From NCBI GenBank assembly GCA_003864495.1, contig ML133446.1, positions 180,485-244,484 of the forward strand: a DNA stretch of 64,000 nucleotides, written 5' to 3'. The notes beneath the pieces were generated by a model. It saw nothing but the letters and a program-made list of their open reading frames with translations. It was not told the origin of the DNA and made no database searches. Position numbers and translations under genes: made by a program. The stretch is from Nemopilema nomurai (lineage: Eukaryota > Cnidaria > Scyphozoa > Rhizostomeae > Rhizostomatidae). This document shows positions 1 through 11,456 of the stretch, piece by piece; position 1 is the first letter of the stretch, and every line of letters begins with the position of its first letter.

Positions 1-1463
1 GGTGACAAAGCGTTCAACAGGATCCAGCAAATCAGAATTTTAAAGCCCCCTCTCTACTTTGGTAAGCCAGTCTTGGAACCTTGAGAGATATAATTACTTC
101 TTTCTCTAATTGTAACAATGGGTATGACTTTGGTATGTTTTTAGTGCTGGGAAGAAAATTAAAATAACTTTTGTGAATACCTGATCCAGCTAGAGGATTT
201 GCTAGTTAATCGATATGGTGTTTTGTGTCTTTCGAGGACAATGCTTGATTTTTTGCGCATTATCCTTTAGTGCTTTAGGCATCTTTGTAAATTATCGTTA
301 GCTTAAAATGGAACCTGGCTGTAGGCCATAGGTCATAGGTCAGAGGCCAATTGTATTTGTTTACGCAACGGTCTCCATGGTGTCGTTGCAGGACCGGGGT
401 CAGGTTACTCTCGCATTCAAAAGCGCCTGTCCATGAAAGCAACTTCCTTAATTGGCGATGCGAGAACCTCAGCATCAGCTGACGATAACAATGGCACGAA
501 GAGCCAGAGAGGAGCCGAGGTGACTGTCTCTGCTGATGTTGCACCGAGTCGAAAGATAAACACAAGGACAGACAAGACCTCAGTCAAGTCGAATAAAAGT
601 GACACCAGTGAAGTATGTGCCTGTCTCTCAGATTCTTGTTGCCGACAGTTGCGCACTCTGCTTTGAAATGACGCGATTTTTTATTTTTTCTGAAAGTGGT
701 CATTTGCTGTTCTAATGGCAGCATTCCCTTTAGATATTAAAATTAATTTTTTGAAGCACTATATCATTGTTGCTGTAAAAGGTCGCCCGAATTTCATTGA
801 TATTCAATGTGGAATTCTTCGTATCGCTCGATAGGTGTTCTTCTCGAAATTTGACTCTATCCAAGACGATCCAAGACAACGAAACAACAGTCGGGACCCA
901 AATTCAAACGGTGTCAAGAATGGAGAGCAGTCTGGTCGCAGAGCACCCAATGAGACTGGTGACCAGAGATGGTACACCCATGTCAAAACGAGCGAGGTTC
1001 CTGAGGAAAGACGGCCCTTGGCCCAGGAGAGAACGGATGGTGGCCCCCACTACAAGGTACATCGATGCCAAGGCTTTGTTGGCACTTATAAGTTAAAGTT
1101 CAATGGCTGCTTCTTTGTTTCTAGAAACATTTTTATTTTAAAAGTGCACTTTTTACTTGTGCCTGTGTTTATTCTCGTATTACCGACCTTTTTTGACTGC
1201 TTAAGGTCGGAACTGGCCTGCATCAAGTCTTTTTTGATTGTATGTTTCAGAAATTTATAGATGAATGCCACCCAATGACGACGCTTTTGTTCTGTGATTT
1301 TAATTAATCGTAGCTTTCATCACCAATATCTGTTTTTAATCTATTCGCTTGTTTACAGGTGGTTCAAAAAACAACACGAACAACAAGGTCCTATGAATCA
1401 TCGTACAAACAAAGATCAAACAATGGCCACCGTCCTGAGCCTACCTTCGTCACAGAACTCTAA
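1..1463 (+). CDS. 3' part of an unrecognised multi-exon gene
   Basis: Four coding exons join in one open frame: 1-61 (donor gtaag), 392-612, 835-1056 and 1359-1463, ending in TAA. The junction phases agree (1, 0, 0), and each middle exon adds exactly 74 codons. The visible part is about 200 residues and lacks the N-terminus. It is hydrophilic and rich in Ser, Thr, Arg, Lys and Asn, with no membrane segment and no cysteine pattern, so it reads like a low-complexity cytoplasmic tail. The last residues are FVTEL-stop, which fits the class I PDZ-ligand consensus (S/T-x-hydrophobic). I do not recognise the family. The acceptor before 835 has a weak pyrimidine tract and is the least certain junction. 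Codon 1 of the window is inside an exon. Confidence 0.55.
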
Positions 1464-4400
1464 TCCAATGGGCCGTATTCCCCACCATAATCATCCATTT
1501 TTGTTATATCTTTGTAGCCAATACGTATTTAATCGGTAGTTAACTTGCATGCTTGTTGTTGTTGACGATAAGAAGTGACAGCTCGAACTGTTTTGGGAAT
1601 GTAAACAATCTCAGAACCCACAATCAGAATTCAGAATCCAGAATCGCATAGAGTTGGTAACTGGGATAAATGCCAGAATTCTAACTTCCTTAGCTTGCTT
1701 TTTTCCATTATATTGCAACAAATGCTTCTTTTTTACATTGCCATCGGTTTATATATTCTACATAATGTTCCAGTTAACTTTATTTGGTGACAAGGCTCAT
1801 CAGAAGCCTGTTTCAGCCCCAGTGGCTCAGACACATTATCAACTTGCAAGAGTTTAATATTCTCATCCAGAGTGTAAGATTTATTCATTGTCATATTTTG
1901 TTAATATCAATTTAAGATAGTCAAAGGAAGCATGTTTTGATAGCTTCTGACATCGATTAAAAGTAGACTTAGGGGCATTACTCCATTTGATGGTATCTAT
2001 TAGAAACGCTTTCTTTGTCATTCCACCTGTCAATATCTGATAACGTCACTTTTGAAAGTTATTCTTAAATATCGATGTATTGAGACTGTATCTTTTAGTT
2101 AATTTTGGTTCCATATGCGTAATTGGCACCAAATCATTATGCGGGAGAATTTTAATGTTTTTTGACGGATGAAATTATGGGATTGTTGTATATTTTTAAT
2201 TTTTCATTTATGATACAAATTTTTTGTTTTCTCAACATATGCAGCGTAGCAGATTTAAAGTTTAATTTCTGGGTTGATATTGAAGTCTTAAGGTGAGTTT
2301 TGGAACAAGCTGGTATATAGTTTCGGATAACGTTATATGTTTTAGGAACTTGTTTTGTAGCATAAGGCGTCTCTTCAAGGATGTATTTTGTCAATTGTTT
2401 CTTAGAAATAAAGTGCCATTTCGGAACTCCTTTTGTAGTGGCTGTATTTCTTATTGGTCTCGACTCCTATGTGTAGAGTTATAGCTTTCAACTGTTTATT
2501 TTTCTTTCATAGAGCGCACGAAACACATATCCCAATCCTTTAGTTCAAAGGGTTCTATGAACTATTAACACAAAGTTTTTCTTCTCTTCTTTAACTTTTT
2601 CGTTCCAACTTTTCTTCTGAATTGGTTAATTTTATTTTACTTTTTGTCTACATGTTTGTCTACCCAGGACACTGGCTTCTTAGAAAGACGGCACTTGTCT
2701 TTCATTGGGCTCGAACGGTTTTTGAAAGGCCATCAGAACACACTGTTTGCCTTTTCCAGGTGTTTCATTTTTGATGTCCCGCCCTAAATGAGCTCATCGA
2801 TTGATAATATTTATCTTGATGTTCTTTACTTTTTTAATGTACGCAGCGCTCTTCATTTGAAGATTACCTATCCAAAGATCATTCTCGTAACATCTTTTTC
2901 GTTTCTACTTTCTACAAATATTTTCTAGAAAACTACTTTAAGCATCCAGTCATTCTTCACTTCATTTCATCCTTCCTGTTTATTTTAATGTCAGCAAACA
3001 TCAAATGTTGTATATGGTCATGTGAATAAGATCGATAATCCAAATCTGAAAACTTTAAACTTTGTGGACAACTTTAAATCGCATAAACTCAAAACAAATC
3101 CTTGAAACTGAAAGTGCTTGCAAAAATGCCCGTCTTATTAACTAGAATTCATTTAAATCTCCTAGAGCCTACCAAATTCTCTTTTTATTACTGCTTGCAT
3201 GCCTGATTCACTGCATTTCAAAAGTCGATTCATGTTGTCAAATATTTCAAATTTCCATCGAGGAGCTCAGATTGCGATGAAAATTAAGCTTTGAGTCCCC
3301 GTAGGTTATAATTCTCATCGTATTAGGACCAGGTGTCCTATAGACCGGTGATATGTTCTGCTTGTATTATTTTCATTATGTTCTGCAGAAGTTCAAGTAG
3401 AGTTCATGTATATCGTTGTGCGCAAGTTGTGTTAGAAATTCTACACAGCAGCTTCGCGTTGTCGTAGTAATACTTTTCACAGCAACATGATTACGTTTGC
3501 TATTGTTTGCCATGTTTGCTATTGTTTGCCATGTTTGCTATTGTTTGCCATGTTTGCTATTGTTTGCCATGTTTGCTATTGGTTGCCATGTTTGCTATTG
3601 TTTGCCATGTTTTGTCGAGAGACCTAAATTTGTGCCATTGTCAAGTGCTTGAATTAATTTTCAAAGCTTTTCAACAATCAAAACTTTCCACGGAAATTAT
3701 TAGAGACATTGAAATTCGTTTTCCAAGTAGGAAAATACAGATGGACTAGGGATGATAGATGACAATTCAATTTTAGGCATATATTTCAAGACGAATGCTA
3801 ACTGATGTTTTATCAAATTAATAACACAGTGCTGATTGTATATGTGAAATTGTCATAAAGATACTGATTTTAATAAACAAGATGTTCTAGATAAAAACAT
3901 AAGAAGCGAAAACGGTTTAGGATAACTTGATCACGGTTGTGTCCGGCAGTTTTTGCTCCCAAGACATGGAAATTTTGAAAGAGAGAAGTCGACCATTTTA
4001 AAGACCTTCATGGTTTATAGGTAAAAAGTGCTTTTTCACTGCCACACTTCGACTTTACATACCTGGTTTCAGAAACACTGTCATCGCCAAATCAACAACA
4101 GGATAAATACCATGAACTTAAATTTCACACAATATTCCTTGCGTGTGTTTCTTGCTACACGCTAAGAACAGGTTTGGCTAGATGATTATTTATGCTTGCA
4201 GCAAATATGTACTACACGTATGGGATAATGAGCTGGGATGTTATAAGTCCTCAGAGAGCACTCTAGATGACTACACTGATGGTAATGGCATGCCGATGTG
4301 CTCTGGCTTAAGGTTGCTCGTGCTTCTATTTGTGTTTTCTTTTCGTGTTTTTTCTCAGATGTTTACGCTGGTTGAATTATGATGTGCTCACTTTTTGTCC

Positions 4401-4794
4401 CATTTTAAGAGGCTACCGAATCGAAAGCCATTCCTCTTTAGCCTGCGATAATTTCTTAAACTATTGTTCGACATGTTTACACTGCCTCATTACATTTTAT
4501 CATTTTGAATTTGGACATCAGCCACCAAAGTGTTACTTGTAATAATCCCCTGATACTTCCCTGCCCGGAATATCATGATAATGGCGTGGTATTTTTGATG
4601 CGCACATCTATTTTCGCATTGCCATGGTTCTCCCAGGGTGAGCTGACAAACTCGCGCAAAAATGCAACGATGAAGTCCACTAATTAGAAAATCCAATTAA
4701 TAAATTCTCACATCGGAATGCAGATAAACAGCATGCGCAAAGAAGCATTTAAAAATGGCATCTTTGGCTCGCTCGCTTTTTTCCAGGAGCATCA
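1464..4794. other. intergenic region, no gene seen
   Basis: AT-rich sequence with no reading frame that joins into a plausible gene. It holds one short tandem repeat (separate entry). The 3' UTR of the upstream gene and the promoter of the downstream lectin gene must lie here, but no convincing TATA box or poly(A) signal was singled out. Confidence 0.5.
3496..3609. repeat. 19-bp tandem repeat, six copies
   Basis: The unit tttgctattgtttgccatg is repeated six times head to tail. The fifth copy has one change (ggttgcc for gtttgcc). It creates an artificial Cys/Leu-rich reading frame that is not a gene. Confidence 0.95.
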
Positions 4795-7556
4795 ATGACA
4801 GTCATGAAGGTATGTTTCGCTACCTTAGTGAAAGTTTTACGTTTATCGTCCCATGACTGTGTTTTAACTTAATTTAACTCTCTTTGCCGTCTATGACAAC
4901 GCTAATGTCGATTCTTAACTTTTCAAGGTGCAATTTTATTATGTTTCGTAGAACATGTGCAGCTCGGGATTTTTTGCGTTGGCATTCACAGTCGCTCTGC
5001 TTGTGCAAGGTAAGGACACATTTAGATGGTGTAATCAAGATACGAACCCGAACGCATTTCTGAATAATTCTTGCATATTGTTAGCATAAACAAATTGTGC
5101 GCGTGCGCATACGATTTTCTTGCGCAACACACTGATACCTCTCTCCAGTTGCGTTAAGTGTGAACGAGTTTTTCATGCCATCAAACTTCACAACTGCAAG
5201 AAATAACGGAAGCATCATTTTTTCATACTTAAGTATCTCTTTGTCCGACATTCTTCATAGAGTACTAACGTTTGAAAATGCATACTCTTCAGGATATGCA
5301 ACGAACAAACTCTGACAAAATAAAAAGCCATTGGCGGTCGAATAACGCTGATTGGTCATTACACAGCCAATCATGCACTCTTACACAACCCTCTAGTTAC
5401 AACTTCGTTGTCCTGGTCCATACATACTCTTCAAGTATTCTCTACGATGGTTGACAATGATTTTTCAAAGAGGCCCGTCAACCCCTAGCTTCTCCTCCCC
5501 AAAGTACTATTAAAAGATAGTTCGGTACAAGCTTATTAAGGAACGTTTCCTTACAATGTTTACAACCAACGATTTGTTACTCTAGTGGCCCAAAGTACGG
5601 AGATGTATAAACGGGTCTGTGAGGGACGGACACTCGCGATCACGTGCAACGATGATCACGCCTACATCCACATTACGCATGCCCTGTACGGTAGAATGGA
5701 CAGGCTGATCTGCTACAAGTTCTATAGTAGCCTTTGGTCGACAAATTGTCGCTCGAGAACGTCCTTGAGTGAGGTTCAAAAAAAGTGTGAAGGAAAGGCC
5801 ACATGCAGTGTCGAAGCAACCAACAAGGTCTTTGGCGATCCTTGCTTCCTGACCGAGAAATATCTGGAGGTGAAGTACATATGCAGAGGTAGGTTGATGC
5901 TTGATGCAGTGTTGCCCATTAAGTCAAGCGGTCTTCAAACATTCAATGGGGGTTATCAGAGATAAGAGGCAGGTTAACTTTTGATAGGTAAAGTTCGTTT
6001 TCCAAGCAATTTTGGAACATTTTAGCGCTTTCTACCAATTTTTCACCAGTTTTTGCAATATTGTTTGCCAGACTCTGTAATTGCCTACATTTCCCATGAA
6101 ACGTTTTTCGTGTTCAACATTAAGCTTACTTCTGGTATCATTTGCAGCAGAGAAAGGCAACAAGAATCCTCATATGGGTACAAACCAAATCTGACTTGCA
6201 AACCCGCCCTGTTCCTTACTTTGAAATAAATTTCTTACCACCATGCGCATCTATATTTAATCTATATCATCTAGGAGGATGAATACAGTATAAAGTAGAT
6301 AAAGTTGTGATAGAACTGCAGCGCTGGCCTCTTCCTTTTATTGCAGCTTGTTTTTATACATCCATCTTTTTCTAGCTCAAGAGAACTTTTGTGAAATATG
6401 TGCATAGCTTTATGGTTGTCGTGTAGCACTAGCCGCTATCCGTTTGCGTGATTGGTGTTCCAAGATGTTTAGTTCATCCATAACGTAAACACGTAAACAA
6501 TGATTATTTGTTAATTAAAAACCCTAGTTGATGGAGGGTATAGCGAATGGTCAGACTTTGACGAATGCTCAAAATCTTGCGGAGGAGGGAGCCAAGTGCG
6601 CCATCGTTCCTGCACTGAGCCGTCTCCAAAGAACGGAGGAAAAGACTGCGAAGGAGTTGACACGGAATCCAGATCTTGTAACAGCCAACCATGCCCAGGT
6701 GCAATGTTGCATAATTAATATGCTATTGTTACGCAAACATGTCCTAAGTCGCGGAGAAAAGAACTTACTGCTTGTATGATTCAAATCTGTACGTTTAGTT
6801 TGAACATTTAGCCTATTTCGTGTTCAATGTCCATGTTTTAAATCAATGATTATCTATCTTTGACTAAGTTTCACGGGATGGAGGCCCCTAATTTAATTCA
6901 TAATGCGTAGGCCGGCATGTATGTTTGCTTTGTCTTTGCAGTAAATGGTGGTTATTCAGAGTGGTCGGCGTATGGGCAATGCAGTAGAAAATGTGGAAGA
7001 GGGACACAAACGCGCACGAGAACTTGTGACAACCCAGAGCCAGCATTTGGTGGCAAAGACTGCAGCGAACTTGGTCCTGCAGAATCATCTCGATTATGCA
7101 TGACACTGTGTCCCAGTATGTCAAGTACCAGTACGCTTTTGTATTCCGAGGGATTGTAGCTATACCTAATCAAAGTCATAAGTCACAGGCTCAATGCCAG
7201 TCTTCATCTCATACAATTTGTTTGCTTGTTGTTTGATTATCTTCTTCTTTCATTCAGTACCTGCTGAACAGAGCAGCTTGGCATGCGAAGGAAAAACGAT
7301 GTCACTGAAATGCCCAGCAAATTCGAAGATTATCATATCTCAGGCCATGTATGGGCGCAAAGAAAGAAAGAAGTGCTGGAAGGTTTACTCCTTTGCCTGG
7401 GACAAAAACTGTGCAGCTCCGAACTCTCTAAGCGTAGTCAAGGAGAAGTGCCAAGGCAAGTCCTCGTGCGAAATCTCTGCGAGTAATCAGTTGTTTGGGG
7501 ACCCTTGTCGCTTCACCGAGAAGTACCTGGACGTCCGCTACAGGTGTTCCCTCTAG
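4795..7556 (+). CDS. secreted SUEL lectin - TSP1 - TSP1 - SUEL lectin protein (rhamnospondin-like)
   Basis: Six exons give 339 residues: 4795-4809, 4952-5009, 5586-5888, 6528-6698, 6942-7115 and 7258-7556 (TAG). The start ATG lies in a 15-nt coding exon and leads straight into a hydrophobic signal peptide (residues 1-24). Lectin 1 (about 25-125) has VCEGRT, THALYGR, FGDPC and KYLEVKY. Two TSP1 repeats (126-182, 183-240) have all six cysteines and the W..C..C.G.G pattern. Lectin 2 (241-339) has ACEGKT, SQAMYGR, FGDPC and KYLDVRY. All module junctions are phase 1. SUEL domains bind L-rhamnose or galactose, and both lectins here keep the Glu, Asn and Asp contact residues of the family. The product is probably secreted and possibly bivalent. 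The order resembles a shortened rhamnospondin with an extra N-terminal lectin. The donor after 7115 (gtatgt) was chosen because it restores frame with lectin 2. Confidence 0.9.
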
Positions 7557-7737
7557 CTGCATTGACGTCACTAGGCCCTTCAAACAAACATTGTTAACCA
7601 CGCACAAGCCAATCATGGCACAAACAGCTTAGCCAATCAAAGCACGCTTCACCATTGGTGTAATTTATATTCCCATGTATAACCTTTGCATATTGTCCAG
7701 CTTGAAATATATATGAAGTGGATGTTAATCAAATTTC

Positions 7738-7743
7738 ATTAAA
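7738..7743 (+). terminator. possible poly(A) signal (attaaa)
   Basis: The common variant attaaa lies about 180 nt after the stop codon of the lectin-TSP-TSP-lectin gene. No canonical aataaa is nearer. Confidence 0.35.
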
Positions 7744-9585
7744 TCTGCTGTTTTGACGAAAATATTTGCTGAGTCATAGATTTTTTTTATTTTCTCATCG
7801 ATGGTTGTTTTGAATCCTAACTGGGTCAAATCATGCGTAAACCTGCGGTACTTTCATGTTTTTCATTTCATGAGCAGAGAGCCAAAAGCAAGCCTCAAAA
7901 TTAGTAGGAAAATTTGGGAAATCAAATAATCACAGTTGTTACTTATTATGCAAGAACTCAACATGGCTAAAGATATGCATTGCATTCATACTCAATTTGC
8001 GTTCTCGTATGTTAGGATAGAAAGTTTGTTAAATGTTGAAAAAAAGAAACGGGAAAAACTGACGCTAATAACACTAACTCACAAGTTTGGTATTATGAAT
8101 TCTTTAGAGTTTGCCAAAAAGCGGATTATGTTTGGCAGAAATTCATGTCAATTTTACCGGCAGGGTTAAATTAGTTGGCGCAATTTTAGCCAATCATCAT
8201 GAAAAGGCATTCTATTTTTGAAATTTTCAAGATGACACAGAAACGGGTTCGCAATAAAGCTACAATTGATTTGTCGACTGAGTCGAAGTATACTGGGTTC
8301 GGCTGCTTCCAAAGCACCTTTGTTGAAAGAAATATCCGTGCAACCGACTAAAATTGATTGCATTCGTTGCTACGCTCCTTCTTGTAGCAGGAAGGCATTC
8401 AACCGCGAGACTTGGCGGCCAATGTTATTCATTGTCAAATATTCAATCGACATATTGATTATTAGCACACACACAGCTAATCGCTTGTCCCAGCCAGTGT
8501 GATCATTAGTATTTTGTAAATAACACTTACGTTCAAGATGACCGAAACAACGTTATGTGTTCTAAATATGGTTCATGAAACATGATTAAATATCGAAGTT
8601 ACCGCTTTCCTGTTGCAGGTCGCAGAGGGTTCAAATTGCTTTTTATAGCATTGAAAGATTAGTTAGCTGCTTATAGATGTTTGCCATGCTGTCGAAGGGA
8701 ATTTGCATCTTCAGGAAATTTTCGAATCAATTGTTACTGACTTGAATAGGTAGAGACAACTTAGATGACTGCCGTGCGTACTTGGGTATCTATCGCTTCC
8801 CAGACTAACCCTCTTCTCCTTACCTGGAAACGTCGCTCTAGCTTTTTAATTACAGTTTTCACAAGTCCAAACAGAAGGCTTGCTTTTGGTACCAGTTTTG
8901 CACCATAGCAACGTTCTGGGTGCAAAGGAGGGACTTGCTAGAAATTAAGAATTTCTAGTGTTTCAAGATTCTTCAAAATAATTATAGTGAGTATGTTTGA
9001 TAGAGGTACAGAAAATCGACACACAAACACATTAGCTGTTTTCTAGACAGTGGAAACAGATTTTTTCTAGAATCAAAAGTGATTCGGTAACAGCTTGTAA
9101 TAGCAAATTTTGTGCTTTACTATTACAATGACTGTTGTGCACTACCAACCCTCATCGCAGGCTGCTCATAAAGATTATGGGAGGCAATAAAAAAGTGTAG
9201 AAGTTTGCAAGGCTAGCTTTCCGCCCCCCCCCCAACATTCCCCCCGTTATATCACTCAAAAGAAAATGATCAGAGTAATCTATGCTATCTGTAAACCTTT
9301 GAGTGTACCACTTTCTTTCTTTAGTAAATTGTTGACAGCATTGAATTGAAACCATTTGAAATAATAGAGAGAAGACGTCGGTATGATGATGATGATGACT
9401 ATAAATGAACTGTCATGATAATCATTAAAATCGTGGACATATTGGTTATCAGAATAGCTACCAGAGCATTACCATTGATAATGATTATTATTGCTAAAAA
9501 TGCGTGAAACAATGATCCAAGATCTCCAGAAGGATAGAATATCGTTCTAGAAGAAGCTTGAAAGTTGTGATAGAGTAAGCGTTGA
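7744..9585. other. intergenic region between convergent lectin genes
   Basis: No coding region supported. Contains a C-rich run near 9224-9246 and a short (gat)n tract near 9383-9397. The flanking genes point towards each other, so only 3' UTRs are expected here. Confidence 0.5.
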
Positions 9586-9591
9586 TTTATT
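9586..9591 (-). terminator. poly(A) signal of the single-domain lectin gene
   Basis: Minus-strand AATAAA (tttatt on the plus strand), about 90 nt beyond the TAG stop of the minus-strand lectin gene. Confidence 0.6.
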
Positions 9592-9681
9592 TTCAACTAA
9601 AGAAAGAGAAAGCCAGATCAAGACAAAAAATTTAGCAACAGGAGTCTCTTTTGATCTTTTCAGCTGTTGCAGGGTGAACTT

Positions 9682-11062
9682 CTAGGCACAGCGGTATTTG
9701 ATTTCCAAGTATTTCTCTGTACTTGAACATGGGTCAGCAAAGACTGAATCACTGGCCAGGACAGTGCATGACTTCTTCCCGTCACACAGCTCCATTACCT
9801 TTTCCATGGAGTTAACTGCCTTGCAAGTAGTTGACCAGTAAAATCCATACCATTTCCAGCAATAGATTTTCGATGTTCTTCCGTACAGGGCATCAATGAT
9901 ACGAATTTTGCGTCTTCCAAAACAGTAGATGTGGATGTCACTGTACTCGCACACTCTTCTGGTCACGTGGCCATTCTTGCTCTCAACTGTAATCAAACAG
10001 ATACAGAAGTAATAGCTATTTTCAGTTATAGGGGCTATTTTCCAGTTTCTCTGCTTGGCAAGGTACCTCAAATGTTATGCACATGCATCTTTTTTGCCTT
10101 GAATGGGCACAAAAGGTTGTGTTTTCAAGATGATTTCCTTGTGGCATCGTTTAACAAAACTAGTAAGTGGTTTGTCATAAAAAATAAATAGATAGATATA
10201 CAAAAAAAATTCAATGCTGTAGTAGAATAGCAATTATAACTTTTCTTTCAGTGAATTTAGCAAATAAAAGCGTTTTCAAAGTGCTAGGCGTGAATATTTA
10301 GTACTGATCAGCTGTAATCATCTAGTATCTCTGTCAACATTATTACTAGAGGTCATATCCTTAACGACACGCAAAGATTTATGCCTTTGGATAATATCAT
10401 GATGTATTAAATGGTGTATTTTTCTTAGGGATACTCTGACTGTAAGACAGATTGCAGATTTCAGTGCAAAGATAGATTGTCAACTAGCGACTACGCTATC
10501 TTAATCATCCGTCCATCCATATCCTGGTATCCGAAGGCTTCCAGAGACCAAAACATTCTGTCCAGAATGTAAAGAGATCTATCTACACTGCTCCCCTGAC
10601 AAAGCCGAGTGCATTGAGGTAGGTGCAGTGAGGATTCTGAGTATATGGGCCTAAAGCTGTGAATTTTATCTGGCTTTTCGTGCCACCCTGACGTCTTCTC
10701 TCCCCGAACATTAGGCTGCTGCATGATGGCCTTCTTTTTAGGCAAACCATTAAAATACCAATATAATGCTTTTAAAATTTCACGAGGAGCAAATAATTTT
10801 CTTTTGCGATTCTAGAGTTAAGTGCATGCTCTGGCTTTCGTCATATCTAGTTACTGCTCTTTCCAGAATCACTCTAAATGCGTCTAGATTGCAAACAAAA
10901 TTGTCGCGTAATACAACAACTGGTGCAATCCAAACTAATGTGCCACATGGTTTGAGTCTCAACTGATAAAGTCAATATACTTCAAAATGTTTCTCACGTA
11001 CCTTGTGGAAGACCCAAGACAGCAAGGCACAGCAATAAGGCCAAAACACAAATGCCTCTCAT
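9682..11062 (-). CDS. secreted single-domain SUEL-type (rhamnose-binding) lectin
   Basis: Two coding exons on the minus strand, 11062-11002 (signal peptide, phase 1) and 9986-9682 (lectin, TAG stop), encode 121 residues. The signal peptide reads MRGICVLALLLCLAVLG with a clear hydrophobic core. The lectin domain (about 21-121) shows RRVCEYSD, IDALYGR, FADPC and KYLEIKY, and the usual SUEL cysteines. A 5' UTR exon upstream is likely: a donor (gtaagg) lies at 11456 and an acceptor just before 11071, nine bases 5' of the ATG. The residue matching the family's sugar-contact Asn is Asp here (ASDSVF), and Gly before DPC is Ala, so specificity may differ from the other lectins. The gene converges on the lectin-TSP-TSP-lectin gene and has the same SP/phase-1/lectin layout, which suggests common descent. 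Confidence 0.9.
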
Positions 11063-11071
11063 TTTTAATCC

Positions 11072-11456
11072 CTATTGAAGGTAAAGAATTTCTCAGTCTT
11101 ATGTTGATTGAAAATACACTTGTCCAGTTGATGCCTATTCAAAATAGTCATCTCCTGTAAGCAAAGTTGCTTTGTTTGTAAACACAATCTTTGTTACAAC
11201 TTATCATATTATGGTTATGACTGATGACTGCCTTTAATCTGCTAGCGCATCACGTTCAATTTAAATAAGTATAATTGTAGTTGGTCACCCAAATCTAAAA
11301 CCTAGACTGATTCGCTTCTGAAGGAATCAAAAATCTTTCAAAGGGTGTTGTTATCTCACGATTAAAACTTGCACAATACACAAATATGCGATTGCTAGGA
11401 CAGATAAAGTTAGATAGTAACTAACAGAGATAAAGTCACAAATTCTTCGACCTTAC
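11072..11456 (-). other. putative 5' UTR intron of the single-domain lectin gene
   Basis: Minus-strand donor ACAG/GTAAGG at 11456 and pyrimidine-rich acceptor ending caatag at 11072 flank this segment. The array genes have the same plan, a non-coding leader exon followed by an acceptor a few bases 5' of the ATG. Confidence 0.5.

Noticed and set aside
3507..3749. Cys/Leu-rich open frame over the 19-bp repeat
   Set aside because: It is produced by the tandem repeat and has no splice partner or domain.
10491..10745. 84-codon minus-strand frame in the intron of the single-domain lectin gene
   Set aside because: No signal peptide, domain or compatible splice sites; the lectin gene is complete without it.
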